Part shown: positions 24,871 to 36,559 of the stretch, piece by piece | How the letters are laid out: every line of letters begins with the position of its first letter | How positions within the stretch are numbered: the first letter of the stretch is position 1 | NCBI RefSeq assembly: GCF_964340395.1 | Contig: NC_135549.1 | Location: forward strand, 33,357,332-33,412,331 | Direction: 5' to 3' | From: Glandiceps talaboti | Taxonomy: Eukaryota; Hemichordata; Enteropneusta; Spengelidae | DNA length: 55,000 nucleotides | Translations under genes and position numbers: made by a program | Notes under the pieces: generated by a model | What the model saw: only the letters and a program-made list of their open reading frames with translations | Told to the model about the DNA's origin: nothing | The model's database searches: none

Positions 24871-25915
24871 ATGACTTTCAAGAGATGCCTGTATCAGGTG
24901 CAAAATGTGATTTTATAGTGATCTATTGAAGTTCACTTTTGACACATTATCAAACCATGTATAATAGCCATATATAGTTTAATATTCACTGATTCACATA
25001 TCATTATGGCTATATTAATATTTTGTTTAGACCAATAATTCTCTGTACTCATACTACATAGTTTCAAATGGCTGCAGAACCAAAGTATTGTTTTTGCATA
25101 TGAAACAGGATTCTAAAATTTACATCCTTCATATTCCCGTTTTGGGTATTTATTTTAATATGTCAAAATCTCTATTAAAAAAAATAGTTATCTTGACATA
25201 AAAAATGACAAATATGTTGATAACTCTTGTTTTCAATGAAATTATTTACAAGAACACAAGTAATACTGTTATATACAATGTAAATGAAGGTTTTCCTAGA
25301 GAGGAAACAAAGAGGCCTATAGAAAGGGTTTAATGTCACTCCACCGTCTTATCTTTAATATACCTTTCATCTATAAAGTACAACATATGGCTGATACACG
25401 TATATGTATATTACGCCAGTTTAGTTTTTGAAGACAGGTGTTGACTTGAACTTTTGTACAGCGAATTCTTACAAAGTCAAAGAATGGTTTACTATGTTAA
25501 TTATAACCAGTGTTACAGAGTACAATGTGTATGTAGTAGTGACTTGAACTGTTGAACTCAAAACTGAGGTTTACAGAGTTCAATCAATTTGTTACATTTA
25601 AAATCAAAAGCATTACAGTATTTACTAGATTGATACACTTCAAATTGTATTGATGTACATCTACCTATTGTAACTTTTACTATATTTCCCAATGTAATGC
25701 CTGTATATACAAATGTACATATAATCTGTATCCCAACTGTGTGTATAAGCTTCATACATTCAAAGTTGATGCAACGTCACCTTAACACAACCATTTATAA
25801 TATATTATTATAATTTCTTCATAACACATTTTCTGCAATTCCATTGAGTGACTGTCATGTATACGGAACCAGGAACACCACCCTTTCATGCAGTATATCT
25901 TACAATGGTGACATG
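24870..25915. other. Stretch with no recognised feature
   Basis: Very AT-rich presumed intronic sequence. Short open frames on the minus strand (25558-25755, 25782-25967) resemble nothing known. Confidence 0.4.
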
Positions 25916-25924
25916 ATTTAAAAG

Positions 25925-26716
25925 AAATTGATCTTGTTGCTCGGCACATTTGTGTACATGTTTTCAATGTTTGTTCACTTGTCTAAGAATCCCTGTTGTT
26001 ATCTTTGTAATATACACAATTGTTTGGCTGTTGCTATGGTTGTGGTCATGGTTGCTACGGATTGCATACATTTTTTAATGTTTTTCACTTACCTACCAGA
26101 TGATGTTGTTATTTTAGCAAAATATACTGGCATTTGGTTGTTGCTAAGGGCATGGATCATGGTTACTAGGGCCAATTGTGTCAAAATATTTTGACACAAC
26201 AAAATCAGCAGAATATCACTTCCAGAAACTTCTCACCAGATTTCTTTTCAGAACTTTTTGAGATATGTTTTTGACCAAAATTCACATGTTTACACATAAT
26301 TTGCATATCGCTGATGATATCATTATATGCTAATATTTCTTCATCTATAAAGCCCCAGATGCATCCCCCATTAGATTGTAGCCCAATCTGCTCAGTAGTT
26401 ATGGAATTAAAGATTTTTGACCAAAACGACACATTTTTAGCTCCAATTTGCATATTACTTATGGAATCATGTCATGATCAAATCTTAATTTACAAACCCC
26501 TAGAACGTTCCCACCAAATTTCAGACCAATCTGCCCAGTAGTTTTTGAGTTTCAGTTTTTTAATCAAAAATAGCATTTTTTGACCCAAATCACATACCCA
26601 TGATACGATCATTTTGCTTTAAACAATTTCCCAACTAGACACCAAAAGTAATGTCCCCATCAAATAACAAGGCAATCGTCTGGTGGTTTTTGAGTTTAAG
26701 TCATCCACACACATAC

Positions 26717-26770
<54 letters not shown>

Positions 26771-26825
26771 TCCACACCATACCTATAGTACTACTGAACC
26801 TTACCAGTTCAGTTGTGCTAAAATG
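25925..26825 (+). mobile_element. Family B copy 4
   Basis: Units with TTGCTATGGTTGTGGTC (26028), ACCTACCAGATGATGTTG, TTTTGACCAAAATTCACATG, CATAATTTGCATATCGCTG, CACCAAATTTCAGACCAATC (26512), the 3' block with GGCAATCGTCTGGTGGTTTTTGAG (26672-26695), (CAGA)n at 26717-26770, and a slightly diverged terminal hairpin TAGTAC...GTGCTA (26786-26820). Confidence 0.8.
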
Positions 26826-27290
26826 ACCCCGTCGCATCATGTGACGTCACAGGCTTGAGACTGTGCAATCTACTCGAGTATAGACACTTGCATTGTTGAG
26901 CAGTGATCATCGACAGTGACATTTCCCTTTCATGCCCTTGAAATTTTGTCTTTTTTCACTGTGTAGACATGGTTTTTCTGTTTATTTTTGTATTTGTCAC
27001 AAGACTACAAAGCCCTATACTTAACTGTGATTTCTGCAGCTTCCTTATAATAGACATCCTTTTCCAACTGGAGTTGGAGTTCCTTCACGTTAAATAAAAT
27101 CTATTCCATGTGGAGTTTTGTTTGTCTTTTGTGACATAGCAGTGTGGGTGTCAATTTTAAAATAGTGATATTTTCCTCTCTTCATGAGTTTATCTTCTCA
27201 CTTTCATCGGTCAGAAATTAAACAATTATATCCCTTATATTACGGTAAAATCTTACTAGGTAGTTACTAGGTACAATGTATATAAAATTC
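26825..27290. other. Stretch with no recognised feature
   Basis: AT-rich, with TGTGACGTCACAGG (26841), which contains a consensus CRE octamer TGACGTCA. No repeat family or gene recognised. Confidence 0.35.
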
Positions 27291-27645
27291 TAACTTTTCT
27301 TGAATGTATATCTCCAACTAGTTTACTAGCGAATGACATCGTCCCCCTACTGGTGAAATTATTGTTTTCATCACTCCATATTGAGTATTTAAACTTTGTC
27401 CTTGATATTTCACAATATGCATTACCTCACTCCATGCAGTCCCAGCATGATCACACACATGACCGGAGAAAACTTTTTTAGATTTAAAATGGAGAAAAGA
27501 GATACAAACATAATATAAAGGCTGAAGCCAATGTAATCATTTTTACTTGGCAAATATTTGTGTTTTGGAAATGATGCATGTAAGACATGTTTATGTTGTT
27601 TAAACTGTCAGCCCATAAACAAAGTTTGGTCAATTCACTGAACTG
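27290..27645. repeat. Dispersed repeat E, copy 2
   Basis: Second copy of the repeat at 19435-19835 (landmarks listed there). Its right edge runs straight into the ~38-bp minisatellite. Confidence 0.7.
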
Positions 27646-28112
27646 AGTAACCTTATTATGGACGGGTCCATTCACTGAACTACGTAAGCTTACTGTATGG
27701 ACTGGTCGAGTCACTGAACTGAGTAACCTTACTACATTGACTGGTCTAGTCACTGAACTGAGTAACCTTACTATGGACTGGTCGAGTCACTGAACTGAGA
27801 AAGTTTACTACATGGACTGGTCCATTCACTGAACTGAGTAACCTTATTATGGACTGGTCCATTCACTGAACTACGTAAGCTTACTGTATGGAATGGTCGA
27901 GTCACTGAACTGAGTAACCTTACTACATGGACTGGTACAGTCACTGAACTGAGTAACCTTACTAATACTACATTGACTGGTCTAGTCACTGAACTGAGTA
28001 ACCTTACTATGGACTGGTCGAGTCACTGAACTGAGAAAGTTTACTACATGGACTGGTCCATTCACTGAACTGAGTAACCTTACTATGGACTGGTCCATTC
28101 ACTTACTACATG
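27635..28112. repeat. ~38-bp minisatellite with higher-order order
   Basis: About 12-13 units around GGTCgAgTCACTGAACTGAG TAACCTTACTAcatGGACT. Blocks of unit variants recur: ACGTAAGCTTACTGTATGGA at 27683 and 27873, and GAGAAAGTTTACTACATGGA at 27797 and 28033, so a group of several units was copied together. Confidence 0.93.
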
Positions 28113-28149
28113 CACTGCACAGAGATTTGGCCAAAATTTCCAAGGATTA

Positions 28150-28750
28150 AGTATGTTTAATTTCCATGGATTAAGTATAATAACACTTTCAGAAACATTT
28201 CACTAAGTTTCAGACTCCTTGACTAAGTACTTTTTGAGATATAAGTTTTTGACCAAAAATGAACATTTTTACACCTAATTTGCATATCACTCATGGAATC
28301 ATTGTATGCTTAATATTTCTATGTCCATACATCCGTAGATGCATTCCCATTCAATTTCAGCCCATCTGCTCAGTGGTTTTGGTATTATAGATTTTTTAAC
28401 CAAAAAGACACATTTTTAGCCCTAATTTGCATATCACTGAAGAATGTTTCACCCAAATTTCAGCCAAATCTGCCCAGTAGTTTTTGAGTTTAAGTTTTTT
28501 GACTAAAAATCACATTTTTTGACCAAAATCACAAACCGGTGGTAAGATCATTTTGATTTGAACAAAAAATAGGTAAAGGACCAACCAAATATAATGGCAA
28601 TCAGTTCAGCGGTTTTTGACTTTAAGTTGTTTACACACACACACAGACAGACAGAAAGACAGACAGACAGACAGACAGCCAGCCAGCCAGCCAGCCAGAT
28701 AGACAGACAGACAGATGCCGGGCGATCCCTGAGGTTCAGTCGTGCTAAAA
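28150..28750 (+). mobile_element. Family B copy 5 (3' portion)
   Basis: Starts within the middle module (AACACTTTCAGAAACATTTC), then TTTTGACCAAAAATGAAC, CACCTAATTTGCATATCACTC (28271), CCCTAATTTGCATATCACTG (28420), ACCAAATATAATGGCAATCA (28584), (CAGA)/(CAGC) repeats at 28642-28710 and a diverged GTTCAGTCGTGCTAAAAA end. The TTGCTATGGGC units are missing. Confidence 0.75.
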
Positions 28751-28751
28751 A

Positions 28752-29017
28752 TTAGTAATGTATATACTGTTATACATTACTTGTATTGTTATTTTCAGGA
28801 GTCATTTAAATGTTTTAATGTTTCATTTCCATTTTACACTAATCTTGCTTCAATCACATGACCAGAGTTCTTTGCCTACCGCCATGTTGAGTTTTTGAAA
28901 TCGAGGACCACAATGGAAATAAGTATTAATTGCTTTGTTGTGTTATCCTCGGCAATACTTTTAAATGTATGTTTTTACTATATTTTATTCCCAAATAAAT
29001 TCAAATTCAAATTCAAA
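28752..29017 (+). mobile_element. Possible 5'-truncated LINE 3' end with (TTCAAA)n tail
   Basis: A ~265-bp insert between two family B stretches. It ends TTCCCAAATAAATTCAAATT CAAATTCAAAT, a polyadenylation-like AATAAA with a short hexamer tail, as in several non-LTR families. No coding part left. Inferred from the tail and from its position. Confidence 0.4.
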
Positions 29018-29335
29018 TCACCATGTCATGAACAATTCTTAATCTGAACACCCCTTAGAACATTCTCGCCAAATTTCAGCCCAATCTCAGATCTGCTCAG
29101 AAATTTTGGAATTAAAGATTTTTGACCAAAAATCAAATTTTTTGACCCAAAACACATCTCTAATGCAATCATTTTTATTTAAACAAATTCCCAAAAGTAA
29201 TGTCATCACCAAATTACAAGGCAATGGGATGGGCAGTTTTTGAGTTTAAGTCGTTCACACACACACACACACACACACACACGGACAGACACCGCACCAT
29301 GCACTACTGAACCATATATGTTCTGTTGTGCTTAA
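29018..29335 (+). mobile_element. Family B copy 6 (3' portion)
   Basis: ATGTCATGAACAATTCTTAATCT, CGCCAAATTTCAGCCCAATC (29067), TTTTTGACCAAAAATC, CACCAAATTACAAGGCAATG (29207), (CA)n at 29256-29282, and a diverged terminal hairpin ending TGTTGTGCTTAAAA. Confidence 0.75.
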
Positions 29336-30905
29336 AATATCTGGTCACATTATGATCTTATCAAATTCATAATTTTGAGAATATAGTTTGTAATAATAAT
29401 TCTACAACTATATTATCAGGCATGCAAGGCAAAGAAATACATTACTTCATACACAATAATTATACTGTAAATAAATGTTTTTATTTAGTCACCTTTTAAT
29501 AGGATACATATATACAATAGCTAGTCTTTTCACGCCATCAGTTTTTACAGTTTCAAGTTATGCCTCATTGAATTTATCAAGTGTTGACGATTATTTTTCT
29601 TCCTCTTTATACATGTAATTGACAAAATCATTCCTGCTTCATTAATATGCAAGGACATGTTGATGAAATGAATTTGTGCTGGTACCGACAGCTGTCAATC
29701 GTATTCCAAATATAGCACAACTATTCTCAGAACATTCCATTTTTTAGGGAGGTCAACAAAATAAATAGGTGCTTGGATCACACACTTTCAAAATGAGTTC
29801 TCTCATTCTGCAAGCAAAGAGGTCACAAGTTCCTCATTTATATCTTGTTTTTATTTTAAATATTTCCTTTTGAAGGAATTTAGCTATGACATTTTTAGAA
29901 AGACTCACACACATTGTACCAGGTGTTTATAGTGTTCAATATTTATGGTGTCAACCTTTGTCAGTTATGCAAATATCATGTCTCCCATCAGAGACAAAAA
30001 ATACACTGATCACGCTGTACATACTACACAGAATGGTAAATATTGAAGTTTAGTCTCAAAATCACACTCAAAATATTCATTTTGTTTTTGTGTGACATCA
30101 GTAGTCTCCCCTACATGTACAGTAATAAGATGATTGCCTGCTAACATACATTTACACCTACATGTACATTACAAAATTCCAACAATTTAGAAGATTATAA
30201 TTCCTGTAACGAGATAAAGTGACAATTCTTTGTCATTCATATAAATTAAGTGCAAGATTATGTTATCGAGTTCATTCAATACACTTGCTGCTGTGTATAA
30301 ACACTTATTAATTTATATTCAAATTGACATGCTTTTACAAAGGGAAAACTGTCCTGAATAATTAAGCAGCAGCAGCAGTACTTTGAATAAAGGCAATACA
30401 GAAAACAACCAGCTGCAGTGTGACTTAAACAACACATATAATGATATATTCACAATTAAGAACTATAGTGACTACCAACACCACTTGGTGTTGTACAACA
30501 ACTAAACATATTTTATGTAAACAATGGCCTACATGCAGGTGACTTAATAGAAACATGTATATAGAACTGCACTAGTTGTAACTGGAGTTTTGTATTTTCA
30601 TTCAAACAATGAACACAGTATACATTGTACACTAACAGTCACTGACATCTGTTATATTACCCAATAATTATACATTGTACATGTTCATTAGGGATTCATT
30701 GGAGCACAATAACACATTCGGGTGCCGATTTTTGGGTGCGGACCTAAAACTCAATTTCATGGGATTTATTGTACCATACATGTACATGCACATGTTTCAT
30801 GTACAGAACTGCACAAATACACTACAGCGTATTCAATACTGTTCATGGTGTACATTATTATGAGTAAGTCATATCTAACAACACAGTTTCAAAAAACATT
30901 CCAGT
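29336..30905. other. 1.6-kb stretch with no recognised feature
   Basis: AT-rich presumed intronic sequence with scattered TACATGTACA strings and a short AGCAGCAGCAG tract (30366). Overlapping open frames at 30675-30985 run into the following minisatellite and are not gene-like. Confidence 0.4.
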
Positions 30906-30909
30906 TGAG

Positions 30910-31318
30910 GCTTGAGTATCATACTGAATGTAGGTATGACATTATGGGTTATGTTATAGAAATCTGTGGGTTAATATCATACTGAATGTAGGTATGACAT
31001 TATGGGTTATGGTATAGACATCTGTGGGTTAATATCATACTGAATGTAGGTATGACATTATGGGTTATGGTATAGAAATCTGTAGGTTAATATCATACTG
31101 AATGTAGGTATGACATTATGGGTTATGTTATAGAAATCTGTGGGTTAATATCATACTGAATGTAGGTATGACATTATGGGTTATGGTATAGAAATCTGTA
31201 GGTTAATATCATACTGAATGTAGGTATGACATTATGGGTTATGTTATAGAAATCTGTGGGTTAATATCATACTGAATGTAGGTAGGTATGACATTATGGG
31301 TTATGTTATAGAAATCTG
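30910..31318. repeat. 58-bp minisatellite
   Basis: Seven tandem copies of a 58-bp unit containing ATATCATACTGAATGTAGGT and ATGACATTATGGGTTATG; variants alternate TATGTTATAG / TATGGTATAG and CTGTGGG / CTGTAGG. The final unit carries an extra AGGT. Confidence 0.96.
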
Positions 31319-31589
31319 ATTCTGCAGTAACGTCTTCATGTAAACCCAACCGTAAATTGTACGTCATTGGCATCTGCACGTTTGACTTGTCATCAGGAGG
31401 GTCGCAGGACCAGCCATTGACAATGTCAGTCCCAAAGTCATTACCATTACGTCACTTTATTGACAGCATATGCAAATTACGCTGTTGTCGTTGTTTTCAA
31501 TGACATGCCCTAGAATATGGAAGTGCTATGTCATTAGAACAATTTTCCATCAACACACTCTAAGTAATGTCCCACCACCACCACCACAT

Positions 31590-31639
31590 ATGAAGGCAAT
31601 CAGTCTGGCAATTTTTTACTTAAGTCATTTACACACACA

Positions 31640-31730
<91 letters not shown>

Positions 31731-31735
31731 GCACG

Positions 31736-31771
<36 letters not shown>

Positions 31772-31830
31772 GACATTTCACCATGCCTATAGCACTTGAA
31801 CCTCAGTGCCTTGGTGCTAAAAAAACCTTC
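31590..31830 (+). mobile_element. Family B copy 7 (3' end only)
   Basis: GAAGGCAATCAGTCTGGCAATTT, AAGTCATTTACACACAC, a CACG/CA compound microsatellite (31632-31770), then CACCATGCCTATAGCAC and a terminal hairpin ending TTGGTGCTAAAAAA. Confidence 0.75.
31632..31770. repeat. Compound (GCAC)n/(CA)n microsatellite
   Basis: Alternating blocks: GCAC repeats 31639-31692, CA repeats, a second GCAC block (~31726-31742), then CA repeats to 31770. Confidence 0.96.
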
Positions 31831-32205
31831 ACCAATAGATGATTAGAGATATTTTATTTCTGCTAAGACGGTGCATGATAATTTGACAAGTACCTAGCAA
31901 GGGAATATTAATTATGTGACAGGATTTAGACTTTAGCAAACTGATTTGGCATGGGGTATTTCATAGTATCATCATAGTGAGATGCTATTAGTAATAATAT
32001 ATGTACAAATGTATTTAGATTTCACAGGTAAATCAATGTTCAGTATTTTAAAAGCAATGGAATTTGACGGAAACTACATAGAGTAGAAGTCCAGACTTGC
32101 ACATACAACAATGTACCTGAAAGGTGTAACAGCACAGACTTGGTACATTGTAGATTTACAAATAAAAGCACAACTGTTGACAGTAAACTTTAATTTTCTG
32201 TAATG
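31831..32205. other. Stretch with no recognised feature
   Basis: AT-rich; nothing recognised. Confidence 0.35.
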
Positions 32206-32209
32206 ATGA

Positions 32210-32646
32210 TGTGGTCTTGTTACTAGACATATTTGCATACATTCTTTGAAGATTTATTCCATGCCCCAGATGCATTAAATTTCATCCCAATCTGCTCTAT
32301 GATTTTGGAACTATATATTTTTGAGAAAAAAGACACATTTTTAAACCTAATTTGCATACATGTACCATTGCTGGGATCATCATGTCATGAACAATTTGTA
32401 ATCTAAACACCCATAAGAATGATCCAACCAAGTTTCAGACTAATCTGTAATTTTGGAAATATAGATCTGACCAAAAACACATATTTTAGCCCTAATTTGC
32501 ATATCACTCGTGGGATCATCACATCATGAAGAATTCTTAATATAAACTCCACTAAGAACATTCCCATCATATTTCAACCAAATCTGCTCAATAATTTTGG
32601 AATTATAGATTTTTGACCAAAAGACACATTTTTAACCCTAATTTGC
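32210..32646 (+). mobile_element. Family B copy 8 (middle portion)
   Basis: GATGTGGTCTTGTTACTAGAC, ATTTGCATACATTCTTTGAA, CCTAATTTGCATACA (32345), CAACCAAGTTTCAGACTAATC (32427), CCCTAATTTGCATATCACTC (32493), CATCATATTTCAACCAAATC. Cut off sharply inside CCCTAATTTGCA at 32646, where CAGTGTTCTCCCC begins. Confidence 0.7.
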
Positions 32647-32870
32647 AGTGTTCTCCCCAGGCCCTTGAACAGTCATGGTTCCGTGACACTTGACACATTC
32701 CCAAAACACTTTAGATCTCACTCGCCATCCTTGTTGACATACCATGTTGACTCTATTTATGACAATAGAAAACAATAGCTACAACCAGCTATTTGAAAGT
32801 CTTCCTTTGTTTAGTTGTGAGGTTAAGTGTGACCTGTCAATTAACTATCAAGTGTATTGTTCATTGGTGC
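32646..32870. mobile_element. Possible hAT-type terminus fragment
   Basis: Begins CAGTGTTCTCCCCAGGCCC exactly at the break in family B copy 8; CAGTGTTYTCCC-like ends occur in hAT elements. No matching inverted end was found before 32870, where a minus-strand family B end starts. Low confidence. Confidence 0.3.
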
Positions 32871-32871
32871 T

Positions 32872-32902
32872 TTTTTTAGCTATAGGCTATAGGCATGGTG
32901 AA

Positions 32903-32957
<55 letters not shown>

Positions 32958-33000
32958 TGTGTGGGTGTGTGGGTGTGTAAATGACTTAAAGTCAAAACCA
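32872..33000 (-). mobile_element. Family B copy 9, minus orientation (3' end)
   Basis: Reverse complement of the family B end: TTTTTTAGCTATAGGCTATAGGCATGGTGAAA, then (GT)n 32902-32978 and GTGTAAATGACTTAAAGTC. This and 49735-49960 are the only hairpin-ended copies found on the minus strand. Confidence 0.75.
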
Positions 33001-33004
33001 ACGG

Positions 33005-33372
33005 TGGGAATATACAGATTTGGTAGATAGGTGTAACAATATACAGATTTGGTAGATAGGTGTAACAATATACAGATTTGGTAGGTATATATAACAATAT
33101 ACAGATTTGGTAGGTAGGTATAACAATACACAGATTTGATAGATAGGTATAACAATATACAGATTTGGTAGGTAGGTGTAACAATACACAGATTTGATAG
33201 ATAGGTATAACAATATACAGATTTGGTAGGTAGGTGTAACAATACACAGATTTGATAGATAGGTATAACAATATACAGATTTGGTAGGTAGGTGTAACAA
33301 TATACAGATTTGATAGATAGGTATAACAATATACAGATTTGATAGGTTAGCTGGGGTAGGTGTAACAATATA
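33005..33372. repeat. 29-bp minisatellite with 58-bp dimer order
   Basis: About 12-13 units of TAACAATATACAGATTTGGT AGGTAGGTG. In the right half a TATACAG..GGTAGG unit alternates with a CACACAG..GATAGA unit, giving a 58-bp dimer. Stop-free on the minus strand, so overlapping open frames of 102-162 residues appear; they are not genes. Confidence 0.95.
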
Positions 33373-33755
33373 CTGTTCTACTTCACCATTCCGTAGGTAC
33401 TACGGATCATATGAGATAGCGTTTATGTACCCACAAGTCAATGCGTTAGTATTACCACAAGTCTAAACACTACAACTGTTTAGGCTCTGTTACAAAATCT
33501 GTAAGTTTTGAGGGGTCTGCCCGACAGACACGAAACAGAACTTTACAGGGTGTGCCCACAGTACTACTGCACGCACACATCTACTTTTCTGTAAAGTTTT
33601 GTTAGAGATTCATCTTTTTCCACCGTGAATTATGGCACGTGATCCCTTAGTACTACTCCATGGTTCGGTAGAATTCCTATCAAATTTCGACTTCCAGGTA
33701 AGTCTCATTTAATTTTTTAAATTTGATACAATGTAGGTAGCCACATTGTAGGGTA
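33373..33755. other. Stretch with no recognised feature
   Basis: Low-repeat sequence between the 29-bp array and a hAT-like element. Nothing recognised. Confidence 0.35.
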
Positions 33756-34950
33756 CAGGGTTCGTACACTTAGAGTAAAAAAAAATTCCAGGGCTTTCCA
33801 GGGGTTTTCCATCAGTTTTCCAGGGGTATTCGTATTGATTTGGGTCATTTTCCAGTAATGTCAACCATCAAACTTTATTTTAATGAATAACATCTAATTC
33901 TCTGACATGGATGAGAAGTAATTAATAACTGCTCTCCCATGTTTTATTGCATCAGTTTTCCAGCACATTGAAATCGACTCAGTTGGTTACACCTCTGTTT
34001 TCACTCTGAGATGAAAAGTTCTACCCCTACTTAAGTTTCATTCTTCTGTACCACTGATCGTGTAATATTTGAGTGGCAGGATTCATCAGTATAATTCAGA
34101 CATACATGTATCCGGTAAAACAAATACAGAAAATAGTAGATATCTCTCAATATTATACAGTTTGAGCTGAATACATTTAAAAGTCACCTACAGTGAATTT
34201 TTTCTTAAGAAAAACATCATTTTATGTAACGAAATTACGGACTATGAATAACTGAATACGTTCATCACTTGCGTTGCAAATGTTTCTGTATAGCATTACG
34301 TGTTGCCAAACGTCACTATTTGTCAATTCAACCCGATGATGTAGGAATGTTACTGTACAAACATAAAAAGGAGTTATTCTTTTCGAACATGTAAAACAAA
34401 TTTCAATTATCGACAATATAAATGTCAAAGCCATACTTCCACAACCCGGAATCCACAACCAGTGGTCTATACTGTACGTCAAACTTTCAAATAGTGAAAT
34501 TTCTTAGTACAGTGATGCCTTGATACTTGTTACAATGTTACAATAATCATGTTAATATACCTACTGTTACAATATTGCAATGCATGGCTATGTTATGTCG
34601 CCTATATGATGACCAGAGTACGGTAGCAATATACATATACGCAAGATCAAAACAAACATGGTGGTACCCAGTGAACTATGTACATGTACACATGTTTTGT
34701 GGGCAAAGTATATCATGGAATGATCGTTGACTGTCTGGGTAAGCGAGAATTTTGATTCACCAGCGTGACAAAAGACTTTGAAGACAGTTTCGCCATTTCA
34801 CATTTGAAGTGTTCTGAATCATATGCTACAGCACAGACAGAAATGTCAATCAATCGCGCTCAGTTTCCAGGGGTTGGGGGAGCAGGTTTCCAGGGTCTTC
34901 CAGGGTTTTTTTTTTGAAAATCCAGGGTTTTCCAGGACTGTGCGAACACC
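33756..34950. mobile_element. hAT-like element with diverged terminal inverted repeats
   Basis: Left end CAGGGTTCGTACACTTAGAG then repeated TTCCAGGG / TTTTCCAG; right end, read inward, GGTGTTCGCACAGTCCTGG then TTTTCCAGG-type repeats (34868-34937 on the plus strand). Both subterminal zones consist of TCCAGGGTTTTCC motifs in inverted orientation. ~1.2 kb, no recognised transposase. Fragments of the 29-bp minisatellite lie immediately beyond its right end. Confidence 0.5.
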
Positions 34951-34954
34951 AAGG

Positions 34955-35085
34955 GTAGGTGTAACAATATACAGATTTGATAGGTAGCCTGGGTAGGTAC
35001 AAAATGTATAACAATGATATACAGATAAGGTACAATGTAGGTGTCTAACAATACACAGATTTGGTAGGTAGGTTAACAACATCAT
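34955..35085. repeat. Detached fragment of the 29-bp minisatellite
   Basis: GGTAGGTGTAACAATATACAG (34954), TATAACAATGATATACAGATA and CTAACAATACACAGATTTGG (35044) match the unit of the array at 33005-33372 but are diverged. Confidence 0.75.
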
Positions 35086-35089
35086 CAAC

Positions 35090-36550
35090 TTCAACATGCA
35101 CATTTGGTAGATACATGTACATGTAGGTGTTTCTGGTAGTGTTTGAGATGAAAACCCCACCCCTTTTTTATTTTCTAGTACTGAACACCGCCTCTGTGCA
35201 ATGTTACCTGCTACTTGAAATACACAAATGTATTGGCACTTTACTACAAATTTTTAAATTACTATTCCCAACATGGATTATCACAGGAATTAATCTTACA
35301 TACATATTTCATAATTTCTCTACAATAAGAGATAAAGGAATCAATTAATGTCTTCAGCTGACACTGAATAAATTAACATGTTAACTATTATACATAGATG
35401 TAATCTAGGGAAACAATCTGCCTCTAATACAAACAGTTAACTACATGTATGTATGTATGTATGTATGTATGTATGTAGTATTTGATGTGTCAACTGATTT
35501 GTCTATCTGTTATCTTATCATATACAATATACAGTACATTAAGTGTGGACAGATAAGATAGTGTGCATAAAATATATTAAAGGCCTGGGTTTCTCTCCCA
35601 GGTTCTAACATCACTATTTTCTTATCAGTGGCAGCATAAGGATAATAGTGTATTTCAAGACAACATTGTAAAGAATTCTACCGGACTACCATTTTACACA
35701 CCTAAGAGTTAACCCCAATCCAAACTGTATATATACCAGAAACACTTGTGTAGTTGTATAAACACAGTATTAATACTATATAACAATTTGCTTTTGTCAC
35801 TATAATATAGTCAAATTTATCTGCTGCAGTTTCCTATCTTACAAATTCATGTCATGTGTATATAATGACAGTAAAGCATAATTTGCATTAAGTTATCCAT
35901 ATTCAGAGTAAAATAGACAATATACATCATACATGTAGTCCTCACACCTGTCTCTCACTGATATACCTCAACCTACGTAAATACCTTCTTTCTTTCTTTT
36001 TAAACAGAAAGACAACTAAATACTAACTTAAATTCAACTCATACTCGTTTGGTCAGCCCTGAGGAATAATGGTCTTATAAATTAAGACTTAGTTTTTGTC
36101 ATTTTGTGCCGGGTCCAACAAATGATGCACATGAAGAAAGCCTTTAAAAAAAACAAGTATGTCACTAACACTGTTCTTGTTGACCTGCTAACATACCAAT
36201 TCATTCAGTGAAAGGTCTGTGGTCAAGTTGGTAAATAACTGCAATATTATTACTTTTGGGTACTATACACGTATCCATGGCGATGAAAAAAGAACTACAT
36301 TGTACATATGAATAACAACAGATGACTGACTGGCTATTGGTGTTTAAAACATTTCAGTTCTGATTGTAGAGGTGAAACTTTGGTTAGACAAGACTTGAAA
36401 ACTTCTCAGTTACTGAGTAAAGCAATACTTCAATATGGTAGCTGTAGATTTACACAAATTTCATTGGCCTACATACTCTTTATATACAGTTTTTCAGTAA
36501 GCATTGCCATTTTATTGAATTATTGTAAATTTTAACACACTTACTGCTTT
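35090..36550. other. Kv4 intron sequence near exon 1, no other feature
   Basis: AT-rich; one (ATGT)n tract at 35444-35476. No exon, family or tandem structure recognised apart from that. Confidence 0.5.
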
Positions 36551-36553
36551 ACT

Positions 36554-36559
36554 ACTTAC
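36554..36559 (-). other. Splice donor of Kv4 exon 1
   Basis: On the minus strand the exon ends ...ACGCTGGG followed by GTAAGT, a full consensus 5' splice site. It interrupts the glycine codon after its second base. Unspliced translation would hit TAA immediately, so the open frame ends here because of the splice site and not because the gene is broken. Confidence 0.92.

Noticed and set aside
26841-26852. CRE-like TGACGTCA as a functional site
   Set aside because: A single octamer match in ~55 kb is unsurprising and nothing around it supports regulation; only mentioned in the stretch description.
32876-33368. Minus-strand open frames of 102-162 residues with IYQICILLHLPTKS repeats
   Set aside because: Produced by the 29-bp minisatellite, which is stop-free in all three minus-strand frames.
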